DNA of 64,000 nucleotides from Rahnella woolbedingensis. GTDB taxonomy: Bacteria > Pseudomonadota > Gammaproteobacteria > Enterobacterales > Enterobacteriaceae. The notes below the pieces were generated by a model. It made no database searches. It saw nothing but the letters and a program-made list of their open reading frames with translations, and was not told where the DNA came from. How positions within the stretch are numbered: the first letter of the stretch is position 1; each line of letters starts with the position of its first letter. Positions 18,613-26,344 of the stretch are shown piece by piece. The position numbers and the translations under genes were made by a program. The stretch lies in contig NZ_RAHH01000005.1 in assembly GCF_003602095.1 (NCBI RefSeq), positions 159,615 to 223,614 of the forward strand, written 5' to 3'.

Positions 18613-19265
18613 TACTGTTTCTCTCCACGCAATGATTTTTCTAAATGCTGGCTGTAACGCGACAGCGGATAGCACATCAGGAAGTAGCCCAGCGCCACTA
18701 ATCCAAACACTTTAAACGGCTGATAGGTCACATTGTTCAGCATCGTTCCGGCTTTGGTCAGTTCGACAAACCCGATAATCGACGCCAGCGCTGTGCCCTT
18801 CACCACCTGTACGGAAAACCCGACGGTCGGCGCGATGGCAATCCGCAGCGCCTGCGGGGTGATCACCCGCCACAGCGTTTGCCCGAAATTCAGGCCGAGG
18901 CAGCGCGACGCTTCCCACTGACCTTTCGGTAACGCGGCAATGCTGCCACTCCAGATATCCACCAGATAGGCGCTGGTGTAAAGCGTCAGCGCCAGCGCAG
19001 CCGCCGTCCACGGGCTGACGTTGATTCCAAACAGCCCGAGGCCAAAGAAAGCCAGAAACAGCTGCATCAGCAACGGCGTGCCCTGAAACAGCTCGGAATA
19101 TAAACGCACAAACCGCGTTGGCCAGCGGCGTTTGGTCAGGCGCAATAACAGCAGCGGCAAGGTCACCAGCGTGCCACCGATAAACGCGGTCAGCGAAAGC
19201 AGCAACGTCCAGCGAGCCGCCAGCAGGAGATTGCGCACAATGTCCCAGTCGGTGAAAGTCATCAT
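18612..19265 (-). CDS. hpxH: ABC transporter permease HpxH
   Basis: An inner-membrane permease of the His/Glu/Gln importer family, 217 residues with about five hydrophobic segments. The cytoplasmic coupling loop GQWEASRCLGLNFGQTLWRV is near residue 118. The start overlaps the hpxG stop by one base (TGATG). Pairs with HpxG to form the heterodimeric channel. Confidence 0.91.
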   Translation of the reverse strand: MMTFTDWDIVRNLLLAARWTLLLSLTAFIGGTLVTLPLLLLRLTKRRWPTRFVRLYSELFQGTPLLMQLFLAFFGLGLFGINVSPWTAAALALTLYTSAYLVDIWSGSIAALPKGQWEASRCLGLNFGQTLWRVITPQALRIAIAPTVGFSVQVVKGTALASIIGFVELTKAGTMLNNVTYQPFKVFGLVALGYFLMCYPLSRYSQHLEKSLRGEKQ

Positions 19266-19930
19266 CAGTTTTCACTCCCAAAGACACGGCGTCCGGCGAG
19301 CAGTAACAACTGACGCATCGCCACTGACAACAGCAAATAGAACAAGGTAGTGACCAGATACACTTCAAAACTGAGGAAAGTCCGCGACTGAATTAAGTTT
19401 GCGGCAAACGTCAGTTCTTCATAGGACACCTGCGATACCACCGAAGACCCGAGCATCACGATAATGCACTGGCTGACCAGCGACGGATAAATGCGTTTCA
19501 GCGACGGCGGCAGCACGATGCGCAGGAAGGTCTGGCTGCGCGTTAATCCCAGCACGCGCCCGGCTTCCCACTGGCCTTTCGGCGTCACCTGAATACCGGC
19601 GCGGATAATTTCGGTGCTGTACGCGCCGAGGTTAATCAGCATCGCCAGCAGCGCCGCCTCACCGGCGGTCATTTTCAGGCCGATGGCCGGCAGGCCAAAG
19701 ACGATGAAAAACAGCTGCACCACAAACGGCGTATTACGGATGGCTTCGACATAAATGCCCCAGACCGTCCGCAGGGTTTTATGGTTGCCACAGCGGATGG
19801 CCGCGCCGCAAATCCCGATTGCGACGCCGCCAATGGTTGCCAGAACCGTCAGCTCAATGGTGGTCCATAATCCGGCCAGCAGTTCCGGCATATAAGGCCA
19901 CAGCGCGCTAAAGTTAAGCTGATAGGTCAT
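19265..19930 (-). CDS. hpxG: ABC transporter permease HpxG
   Basis: The second permease of the HpxFGHI importer, 221 residues. It has five membrane segments and the EAA-type loop KGQWEAGRVLGLTRSQTFLR near residue 122. The N-terminal LLAGLWTTIELTVLATIGGV is typical of polar amino acid permeases. It lies 24 bp after hpxF. Confidence 0.91.
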   Translation of the reverse strand: MTYQLNFSALWPYMPELLAGLWTTIELTVLATIGGVAIGICGAAIRCGNHKTLRTVWGIYVEAIRNTPFVVQLFFIVFGLPAIGLKMTAGEAALLAMLINLGAYSTEIIRAGIQVTPKGQWEAGRVLGLTRSQTFLRIVLPPSLKRIYPSLVSQCIIVMLGSSVVSQVSYEELTFAANLIQSRTFLSFEVYLVTTLFYLLLSVAMRQLLLLAGRRVFGSEN

Positions 19931-19954
19931 GAAAGATCTCCGTCAAAACCCTGA

Positions 19955-20746
19955 TCACGCGCCGATGGAAGCTGGCAGCGGCGCCTTCATCCATTTTTCA
20001 GACAACGTATTCAGCGTCTTATCTTTAATGCCTTCGGCGATCAGTTCATTCACTTTGTCTTTCAGTGCCGGTTCGTCTTTACGCAGCCCGACGTAGCACG
20101 GCGAATCTTTCAGCATCACTTTCGAAACCGGGGCTTTAGCCGGATTCATACGGGCAATGGCAGCCACCACCAGGTTGCCGGTAGCGATGTATTCCACCTG
20201 ACCGGACAGATATGCAGACAGCGTAGTGTTGTTGTCTTCGTAACGCTGAATTTTGGCGTCTTTCGGAGCGACATCCGTCAGCGCCAGATCTTCCACCGCG
20301 CCACGGGTCACGCCGATGGTTTTGCCGGACAGTGCTTTCAGGTCGGACAGTTTGTCACCCTGCGCGCCAAACACGCCGAGGAAGAACGGTGCATAGGCAT
20401 TGCTGAAGTCGATCACTTTTTCACGCTCAGCGTTTTTACCGAGGCTGGAAATCACCAGATCGACTTTATCGGTTTGCAGATAAGGCACACGGTTGGCGCT
20501 GGTGACTGGCACCAGTTGCAACTTAAGTTTCATCTTATCGGCCAGATACTGCGCCATATCGATGTCATACCCTTCCGGCTGCAAATCCTTGCTCACCGAA
20601 CCAAACGGCGGGAAATCCTGAGGGACAGCCACGCGCAGCACGCCGCGCTTTTGAATATCCTGCAACTGATCGGCCATTACGCCCGATGCCTGAAGCACCA
20701 GCATTGCCGCACCTGCCCAAGCCAACAGCCGTTTGTTCATGTTCAT
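19955..20746 (-). CDS. hpxF: Periplasmic substrate-binding protein HpxF
   Basis: A family 3 solute-binding protein of 263 residues. A signal peptide (about 1-25, ending VMA) precedes QLQDIQKRGVLRVAVPQDFPP, then EGYDIDMAQYLADKM and VDLVISSLGKNAEREKVIDF, standard for amino-acid binders. It is the first gene of the hpxFGHIJK-uraD-uraH operon, preceded by CCGGAGATA as ribosome-binding site and by a sigma-54-type promoter ~55 bp upstream. The ligand is inferred from context to be allantoate or a ureide intermediate. Confidence 0.9.
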   Translation of the reverse strand: MNMNKRLLAWAGAAMLVLQASGVMADQLQDIQKRGVLRVAVPQDFPPFGSVSKDLQPEGYDIDMAQYLADKMKLKLQLVPVTSANRVPYLQTDKVDLVISSLGKNAEREKVIDFSNAYAPFFLGVFGAQGDKLSDLKALSGKTIGVTRGAVEDLALTDVAPKDAKIQRYEDNNTTLSAYLSGQVEYIATGNLVVAAIARMNPAKAPVSKVMLKDSPCYVGLRKDEPALKDKVNELIAEGIKDKTLNTLSEKWMKAPLPASIGA

Positions 20747-20800
20747 AGATTATCTCCGGTGAAAAGTTTTTGGAACGATAGATTCTTATATTTAAAACTT

Positions 20801-20817
20801 TGCAACGAATGTGCCAA
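20801..20817 (-). promoter_or_regulatory. Sigma-54 promoter of the hpxF operon
   Basis: The minus strand reads TTGGCACATTCGTTGCA, an essentially perfect -24/-12 element (TGGCAC, 5 bp, TTGC, then A). Transcription would start near 20790, about 44 bp before the hpxF ATG. Sigma-54/NtrC control fits use of ureides as nitrogen sources. Confidence 0.8.
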
Positions 20818-20901
20818 AAGCGACGCAGCGGAAAAAATGTGCGCAAAGTCACGGTATGACAAGGAATTAGAAAACAGCGGGCGGGATCAGACGCGGTTAA
20901 T

Positions 20902-20920
20902 TTGCCCTGAACCAGGGCAA
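20902..20920. promoter_or_regulatory. Inverted repeat TTGCCCT-N5-AGGGCAA upstream of hpxF
   Basis: Perfect 7-bp arms with a 5-bp spacer, about 85-100 bp upstream of the sigma-54 promoter and after the hpxU stop. No T-run follows, so it is more likely a protein-binding site than a terminator. The binding protein is unknown. Confidence 0.4.
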
Positions 20921-20946
20921 AAAGCGTGAGGTGATGAAAAACAGGA

Positions 20947-20963
20947 TGCACTGAAATCGTGCG
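20947..20963. promoter_or_regulatory. NtrC-like enhancer site upstream of hpxF
   Basis: TGCACT-GAAAT-CGTGCG resembles the NtrC consensus TGCACC-N5-GGTGCA with mismatches in the right arm. It lies about 155 bp upstream of the predicted sigma-54 start, a normal enhancer distance. Confidence 0.4.
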
Positions 20964-21004
20964 AAAGCACCAGAAAAGCGCCGGTTTTGTTCCTCAGACG
21001 GGAA

Positions 21005-21844
21005 TCAGCGCTGCTCAAGTTCATCCAGCGCGTTATACAAATCGCTTATCTGATGAATGCGCTGACGGCCAGAGGCGAGAATATCGTGCAGCAGCGCGTT
21101 GCTGAGTAAATTCGCCAGACTCATGGCGGAAGAATAGCTGTCGAACGCCGATACGCTGTCGAGCGGCGCAGCCAGATGCCAGCTGGCGAGCGGGATAAGC
21201 GTCTGCGCCTGTGGTTCACAAATCAGCAGCACCGGCACGCCAAGCGACTGTAACTGCGTCAGAATTTCCTTCGCCATACGCGGTCTGCGGCGGAAAGCCA
21301 CAAAAATCACCACATCCTGCGCAGTGAGATCTACCAGTTCTTCCGCCAGCGTCTGCCCCGGTTGCGGCATGATCATCACGCCTGGACGCACCTGAATCAG
21401 CTGCTGACGCAGGTGCAGCGCCACCGGATAACTGTTGCGAAAACCCAGCAAACGCACCTGTCGCGCCTGACTCAGGGCGGTGATCAGCGCACCAAACTGT
21501 GCGCCATCGATCTGGTTAATCCACTGCGTCAGGTTTGCCATTTCCTGCTTATAGTGCCGCGATAACAAGGTGTTACCCTGCACCGCGTCACGGCTGTCGG
21601 TCAGCGGCATCCCGCTCTGGCGCAGGGTGCGCATTTCATCGCGCATATCGCGATAACTCGGGTAACCGAGACGCTTGAACAGGCGGCTGACCGTGGCTTT
21701 CGATACGCCGCTAAGCCGCGCCAGCTCTGCGCTGTTGTAGCTCATCAGGTCGTCGATACTGGCTAAAATAAAATCGGCCACCCGCTGTTCCTGCGGCGTC
21801 AGTTCTGCGTAATGGTCACGCAGACGCTCATCAATCTGTTTCAT
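21005..21844 (-). CDS. hpxU: RpiR-family transcriptional regulator HpxU
   Basis: A 280-residue regulator with an N-terminal HTH_6 domain (LTPQEQRVADFIL near 14, then SGVSKATVSRLFKRLGYPSY near 45) and a C-terminal SIS domain (about 115-250, VRLLGFRNSYPVALHLRQQL and QDVVIFVAFRRRP). I chose the ATG at 21844, preceded by AGGGGAAAAG. The longer frame from 21898 has no ribosome-binding site. In Klebsiella the RpiR repressor HpxU controls the neighbouring hpx operons. Here it lies between hpxF and hpxW, divergent from hpxW. Confidence 0.88.
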   Translation of the reverse strand: MKQIDERLRDHYAELTPQEQRVADFILASIDDLMSYNSAELARLSGVSKATVSRLFKRLGYPSYRDMRDEMRTLRQSGMPLTDSRDAVQGNTLLSRHYKQEMANLTQWINQIDGAQFGALITALSQARQVRLLGFRNSYPVALHLRQQLIQVRPGVMIMPQPGQTLAEELVDLTAQDVVIFVAFRRRPRMAKEILTQLQSLGVPVLLICEPQAQTLIPLASWHLAAPLDSVSAFDSYSSAMSLANLLSNALLHDILASGRQRIHQISDLYNALDELEQR

Positions 21845-21904
21845 CTTTTCCCCTAACCCTTGGGTATTTGTAACCAATGTTTCAGCGGAACATACCATGC
21901 ACTA

Positions 21905-21922
21905 AGCTTGCCAATGCAAGCT
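21905..21922. promoter_or_regulatory. Inverted repeat AGCTTGC-N4-GCAAGCT between hpxU and hpxW
   Basis: Perfect 7-bp arms with a CAAT spacer, 36 bp upstream of the hpxW sigma-54 element. It is a candidate operator for HpxU or an activator. Assignment is by position only. Confidence 0.45.
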
Positions 21923-21957
21923 AAATTATGTGGGAAAGCCACCAGGTTCTGCGGATG

Positions 21958-21973
21958 TGGAACACCTCTTGCT
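21958..21973 (+). promoter_or_regulatory. Sigma-54 promoter of hpxWXYZ
   Basis: TGGAACACCTCTTGCT matches the -24/-12 pattern (TGGCAC, N5, TTGCW) with one mismatch and correct spacing. The predicted start near 21985 leaves a ~64-nt leader before hpxW. Confidence 0.65.
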
Positions 21974-22048
21974 TAACTTTATCCCTACGCGCCCAAAACC
22001 CTGCAAGCACGGGCAGCATTAAAAAAGCGTCTCAAAAAAGGACATCGC

Positions 22049-23635
22049 ATGATTAACAGTAACAGCGCACCGTTGGGTATGGCGGTCACACCTCATCATC
22101 TGGCGAGCCAGAGTGCGCTTGCGGTATTGCGCGAGGGCGGCAATGCCATCGAAGCGATGGTAGCCGCAGCCGCCACCATTGCCGTGGTGTATCCGCATAT
22201 GAACGGGCTGGGCGGCGATGGCTTCTGGCTGATTGTGCCACCACAGGGCAATCCGGTGGCGATAGATGCCAGCGGTGCGGCAGGCTCCCTGGCCTCTCTC
22301 GATTTCTACGCCGGTGAAACCCATATTCCACACCGTGGCCCGAAAGCGGCACTGACGGTGGCAGGCACCGTCGGCGGCTGGCAGGAAGCGCTGAAGGTGT
22401 CGGCTGAATTTGGCGGCGAGCAAAAACCGCTTTCGCGCCTGCTGCGTGACGCCATCCGTTACGCTGCGGACGGCATTCCGGTGACCGCTTCTCAGGAAGC
22501 CGCCACCCGCGCCAAGCAACATGAACTGAAAGATTTCCGTACTTTTGCCGACGTTTTTCTGCCGAACGGCGAGGTGCCGCGTGCCGGAAACCGTTTCACC
22601 CAGCCGCAGCTGGCGCAGACGTTATCCATGCTGTGCGAAGACGGGCTGAACAGTTTCTATCGCGGTGAGCTGGCTGACAATATGGCCGCCGACATGGAAA
22701 AACTCGGTATGCCGGTGACCCGCGCCGATCTGGCCGCATACAAACCGCAGCGCCGTGTACCGCTGCGTCTCAAACACAGTAAAGGCGAAATCTACAATCT
22801 GACACCACCGACGCAGGGGCTGGTTTCGCTGGCGATCCTCGGGCTGACCGACCGTCTGCCGCTGGAAACCATGGATGAAAGCGCGACCATTCACAGCATT
22901 GTCGAAGCCACCAAACTGGCGTTCGGCCTGCGCGACCGTTTCATCACCGATCCGCGCATGATGACGCAGGACGCCCAGAGCCTGCTTGATCCGCAGTATC
23001 TCGACGCCCTTGCCACCCGCATCAAACCGCACAGCGCCGCCGACTGGGGCAAAGGCAAAGGCCCGGGCGATACCGTCTGGATGGGCGTGATGGACAGCAG
23101 CGGGCTGGCGGTGTCGTTTATCCAGAGCATTTATCACGAATTTGGCAGTGGCGTCGTGCTGCCGGGCAGCGGCGTATTGTGGCAAAACCGTGGGGCGTCC
23201 TTCAGCCTCGACGCCAGCCATTTACTGGCACTGGCACCGGGAAAACAGCCATTCCACACCCTGAACCCCGCCGCCGCACGCTTATACGACGGACGCACGA
23301 TGGTTTACGGCTCGATGGGCGGTGACGGCCAGCCGCAAACACAGGCGGCGGTATTCATCCGCCACGTGGTGCAGGGACAATCTTTGCAGCAGGCCATCAG
23401 CGGTCCGCGCTGGCTGCTGGGCCGCACCTGGGGCGAAAGCTCGGATTCGCTGAAACTGGAAGGCCGTTTCGCCTATCCGACGCTGGCCGGGCTGAGACAG
23501 CGCGGTCACGACGTCGAGCTGTTGCCGGATTTCAGCGAAGCCGTCGGTCACGCCGGGGCGATTGTCCGCCACACCAACGGCATGTTTGAAGGTGCCTCCG
23601 ACCCGCGCAGCAACGGCAGCGCCGCCGGATTTTGA
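22049..23635 (+). CDS. hpxW: Oxamate amidohydrolase HpxW (gamma-glutamyltransferase family)
   Basis: An Ntn-hydrolase of the gamma-glutamyltransferase superfamily, 528 residues. Klebsiella HpxW hydrolyses oxamate to oxalate and ammonia and is self-cleaved into two subunits. The likely nucleophile is Thr342 in the GPGDTVWMG segment, where the small subunit would begin. Supporting motifs are REGGNAIEAMVAAAATIAVV near residue 28, GGDGFWLIV near 57 and YGSMGGDGQPQTQAAV near 422. No signal peptide is seen, unlike true periplasmic GGTs. The start has AAAGGA upstream. It is the first gene of hpxWXYZ. Confidence 0.92.
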   Translation: MINSNSAPLGMAVTPHHLASQSALAVLREGGNAIEAMVAAAATIAVVYPHMNGLGGDGFWLIVPPQGNPVAIDASGAAGSLASLDFYAGETHIPHRGPKAALTVAGTVGGWQEALKVSAEFGGEQKPLSRLLRDAIRYAADGIPVTASQEAATRAKQHELKDFRTFADVFLPNGEVPRAGNRFTQPQLAQTLSMLCEDGLNSFYRGELADNMAADMEKLGMPVTRADLAAYKPQRRVPLRLKHSKGEIYNLTPPTQGLVSLAILGLTDRLPLETMDESATIHSIVEATKLAFGLRDRFITDPRMMTQDAQSLLDPQYLDALATRIKPHSAADWGKGKGPGDTVWMGVMDSSGLAVSFIQSIYHEFGSGVVLPGSGVLWQNRGASFSLDASHLLALAPGKQPFHTLNPAAARLYDGRTMVYGSMGGDGQPQTQAAVFIRHVVQGQSLQQAISGPRWLLGRTWGESSDSLKLEGRFAYPTLAGLRQRGHDVELLPDFSEAVGHAGAIVRHTNGMFEGASDPRSNGSAAGF

Positions 23636-23671
23636 TCAGACTTCGCTCATAAGCATTGATAAGGAAGTAGC

Positions 23672-23866
23672 ATGAAAAATACCCCCGCAGCGACGGACTG
23701 GGCCGCGTATATCCGCCAGATGGAATCCGTTCTGGCGCTGGAACTTGACGACATACGTCGTCAGGAATTGCTGGTGCAGTTCAGTCGTATCGCGCAAATG
23801 GCGCAACCGCTGATGGATTTACCGCTCGATTCGCGTCTGGAAATTGCCGGGGTGTATAGAGCATGA
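23672..23866 (+). CDS. hpxX: HpxX, DUF4089/AtzG-like small amidase partner
   Basis: A 64-residue protein of the AtzG-like DUF4089 family. In the cyanuric-acid pathway AtzG forms a complex with the amidase AtzE, resembling GatC with GatA. The visible pattern is WAAYIRQMESVLALELDD followed by RQELLVQFSRIAQMAQPLMD. An AAGGAAG ribosome-binding site precedes the ATG. Its stop overlaps the hpxY start by 4 bp, consistent with 1:1 coupled synthesis. Confidence 0.9.
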   Translation: MKNTPAATDWAAYIRQMESVLALELDDIRRQELLVQFSRIAQMAQPLMDLPLDSRLEIAGVYRA

Positions 23867-25284
23867 AGAGTGTATCGCGCATGAAATCGTTTGATAGCTT
23901 TACCGTCAGTCAGTTACATCAGGCGATTACGCAGGGTGAAATTTCAGCGACAGAAATTGCCAGCGCCACGCTCGACGCGGTTGAACAGGCCAATCCGGCC
24001 ATCAACGCGTATACGCATATCACCCGCGAGCGCATGCTGAGTGAAGCCGCAAAAGTCGATAAAACCCGCGCCAGCGGAGCCACACTTGCGCCGCTGGCAG
24101 GCATTCCTTATGCGGTGAAAAATTTGCTGGACGTGGCCGGTGAAGTCACGCTGGCGGGCGCCAGCCTCAACAGCAGCAACGCCGCCGCCCGTCATGACGC
24201 ATGGACGGTTTACCGTCTCGCCGCACAGGGCGCAATGCTTTCCGGCATGCTGAATATGGACGCTTACGCCTACGGTTTTACCACCGAGAACAGCCATTAC
24301 GGCGCAACGCGTAACCCGCGGGATCTGGCACGCGTCGCCGGAGGATCTTCCGGTGGTTCAGCCGCCGCCGTGGCTGCCGGTCTGGTACATTTCACGCTCG
24401 GCAGCGATACCAACGGTTCCATTCGCGTGCCTTCTTCGCTGAGTGGCATTCTCGGCCTGAAACCCACCTTCGGGCGCATTTCACGTCGCGGCAGCCAGCC
24501 GTTTGTCGCAAGCCTCGATCATATCGGCCCGATGGCGCGATGCAGCGAAGATCTTTCGCAGGTGTATGACGCGATCCAGGGCACGGATCCGCAGGATCAC
24601 TTCCAGGCTGATAAGCCGGTTACCGCAACATTTTCTCAGCTCGGACGCGGCCAGCAAGGTTTGCGCACGGCGGTGCTGGGCGGATATTTTGCGACCTGGT
24701 GCGACGAGCATGCCAAAGCTGCCGTGCGCCAAATTGCTCAGGCACTGGAAGCGCAGGAAGAAGTTGAGATGCCTCAGGCCGAACTGGCGCGTTCAGCGGC
24801 GTTTATCATCAGTGCCTCCGAAGGCGGCAATCAGTATTTGCCAAAATTGCGCAGCATTCCGCAACAGTTCGAGCCGCTGTCACGCGAGCGTTTACTGGCG
24901 GGCGCGATGATCCCTGCGGCGTGGTACGTGCAGGCACAGCGTTTTCGTCAGCATTTTCAGGAACAAATCTTGCCCTTGTTTGATCACTGGGACATTCTGA
25001 TCGCACCTGCCACGCCGTGCCCGGCGACGCTTATCGGTCAGGAGACGATCAGAATTAACGGTCAGGATCTGCCAACCCGTGCCAATATGGGCATGCTGAC
25101 TCAGCCGATTTCGTTCCTCGGTTTACCGGTGGTGACGGTGCCGGTCACAACATCGGCCGGTCTGCCGATAGGATTACAACTGATTGCGCCGCCGTGGCGA
25201 GAAGATCTGTGCCTGCGCGCAGCACGGGCGCTCGAACTTCAGGGAATAGTAAAAGTCAGCAGTTCTCCGGTGATGCCCGCGTAA
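23863..25284 (+). CDS. hpxY: Amidase HpxY (AtzE-like, amidase signature family)
   Basis: An amidase-signature hydrolase of 473 residues, similar to AtzE. The Ser-cisSer-Lys triad is readable: Lys in PYAVKNLLDVAGEVT near residue 87, the cis-Ser in GGSSGGSAAAVAAGL near 163 and the nucleophile in GSDTNGSIRVPSSLSG near 190. The start overlaps hpxX (ATGA). A second in-frame ATG six codons later (MKSFDSF) is possible. It probably acts on a carbamoyl/amide intermediate; the physiological substrate is not established. Confidence 0.9.
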   Translation: MKSVSRMKSFDSFTVSQLHQAITQGEISATEIASATLDAVEQANPAINAYTHITRERMLSEAAKVDKTRASGATLAPLAGIPYAVKNLLDVAGEVTLAGASLNSSNAAARHDAWTVYRLAAQGAMLSGMLNMDAYAYGFTTENSHYGATRNPRDLARVAGGSSGGSAAAVAAGLVHFTLGSDTNGSIRVPSSLSGILGLKPTFGRISRRGSQPFVASLDHIGPMARCSEDLSQVYDAIQGTDPQDHFQADKPVTATFSQLGRGQQGLRTAVLGGYFATWCDEHAKAAVRQIAQALEAQEEVEMPQAELARSAAFIISASEGGNQYLPKLRSIPQQFEPLSRERLLAGAMIPAAWYVQAQRFRQHFQEQILPLFDHWDILIAPATPCPATLIGQETIRINGQDLPTRANMGMLTQPISFLGLPVVTVPVTTSAGLPIGLQLIAPPWREDLCLRAARALELQGIVKVSSSPVMPA

Positions 25285-25337
25285 AAACCGGCATCGCCGT
25301 TTTCAGGGTGAAGTAAAAAGAGTAAAGAGACGAAATC

Positions 25338-25721
25338 ATGAAAACTGAACATATCGACCGCCCGGCGATCCTTGCCGAAATGAATGCGGCGTTTTATCGC
25401 TATGAACAGGCGCTGATCACAAATGATACAGACGTCCTCGACGAACTGTTCTGGCACGACCCGCGTACCGTGCGCTACGGTGCGGGAGAAAATCTTTACG
25501 GCATTGAAGCCATCCGCGCGTTCCGCTCAGCGCGATCGTCCCAGGGGTTAAACCGGGATCTGGTCAACACCACCATCACCACTTTTGGCGATGACATGGC
25601 GGTGGCCAGCACGGAATTTCGCCGCGAAGGGACGGACAAAATCGGGCGTCAGCAGCAAACGTGGGTGAAGATGGCGAGCGGATGGAAGATTGTGGCAGCC
25701 CATGTGAGTTTGATGATTTGA
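25338..25721 (+). CDS. hpxZ: HpxZ, AtzH-like DUF3225 protein
   Basis: A 127-residue protein of the NTF2-like/SnoaL fold (DUF3225), last gene of hpxWXYZ. Motifs include MNAAFYRYEQALITNDTDVL, FWHDPRTVRYGAGENLYG and QQTWVKMASGWKIVAAHVS. The homologue AtzH accompanies AtzG/AtzE in cyanuric-acid degradation, so HpxX-Y-Z looks like a conserved three-part module. The function of HpxZ itself is not established. Confidence 0.9.
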   Translation: MKTEHIDRPAILAEMNAAFYRYEQALITNDTDVLDELFWHDPRTVRYGAGENLYGIEAIRAFRSARSSQGLNRDLVNTTITTFGDDMAVASTEFRREGTDKIGRQQQTWVKMASGWKIVAAHVSLMI

Positions 25722-25737
25722 CCGAACCATCGGGCGA

Positions 25738-25770
25738 TTCAGCTTTGGAAAGCTGAGGAAACTTTTTTTC
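25738..25770 (+). terminator. Probable terminator after hpxZ
   Basis: TCAGCTTTGGAAAGCTGA stem-loop, then GGAAAC and a run of seven T, 17 bp after the hpxZ stop. It precedes the second repeat pair. Confidence 0.55.
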
Positions 25771-25816
25771 AGTTTCACCGGAGGGGAGTTTTGGTTATCA
25801 CCAAGATGAAACCTGA

Positions 25817-26090
25817 ACGGTGACAATTTCGGTTTTTCAATAACAGCGATCACTTGTCGCGCTGCGCCGAAACCGCCCAAAAGGGGCCAGGACGGGCCCC
25901 TCTTGGATCTCCCACGTCTTTTAACTGCGCGCTATCGCAGGCATGACGGACATGTTCCGGTAGAGCAGAGAGTAGCGCAAAATATTGCCGCTTCGCGGTT
26001 CCTTCTCTCGGTCTTCGAGCCTGTGGTCTCGAAGCCGCTCCGTTCAGCAAAATTTTTGATCACGCCAATGCACTTTTCTAAAAGATGAAA
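25817..26090 (+). repeat. Hairpin-rich 3'-end repeat, copy 3 (forward arm of second pair)
   Basis: Shares with copy 1 the ~70-nt leader (ACGGTGA...TTTCGGTTTTTCAA...CAGCGATC...GCGCCGAAACCGCCC). A GGGGCC / GGCCCC hairpin, CTCCCACGTCTTTTAACTGC, GCGCTATCGC, TTGCCGCTTCGCGG, CTCTCGGTC, a CTTCGAG / CTCGAAG hairpin and GCCGCTCCGTTCAGCAA follow. The CATGTTC/GGT...GCGCAAA middle segment is the version also seen in copy 2. Confidence 0.72.
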
Positions 26091-26094
26091 GCAG

Positions 26095-26340
26095 TCTGCC
26101 TTTGAATTTAAAATCGCGCGGGCGATTCAGAAATCTTGCCGAACGGAGCGGCCTGAAGACCTAAGGCTTCAGGACCGAGAGAGGGAACCGCGCAGCGGCA
26201 AGATTTCCAGCCTGTCACGGTGATACCTGAAACATATTATCTAGCGATAGCGCGCAGTGAAAAAGCGCGGGAGTCCAGAGGGCGCGCGCTTACGCGTCCT
26301 CTGGGCCAGTTTGGGCGGCGAGCCCAAGGTGTTGAATTTC
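26095..26340 (-). repeat. Hairpin-rich 3'-end repeat, copy 4 (reverse arm of second pair)
   Basis: Read on the minus strand from the hpxB stop: TTGGGCTCGCCGCCCAA hairpin, CCAGAGG...CCTCTGG stem, CTCCCGCGCTTTTTCACTGC, GCGCTATCGC, TTTCAGGTATC...GACAGGCTGGAAA (the copy-1 version), CTTGCCGCTGCGCGG, CTCTCTCGGTC, a CTGAAG / CTTCAG hairpin and CCGCTCCGTTCGGCAAGA. It starts within a few bases of the hpxB stop codon. Confidence 0.72.
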
Positions 26341-26344
26341 GAGA

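Noticed and set aside
20902..20920. TTGCCCT-N5-AGGGCAA as the hpxU terminator
   Set aside because: It lies ~85 bp after the hpxU stop without a T-run on the minus strand, so an operator-type role is more plausible than termination.
25850..26088. Small open frames inside the second repeat pair (25850-26050 minus, 25903-26088 plus)
   Set aside because: Same reasons as the first pair; frame is not kept relative to the corresponding positions of the first pair.
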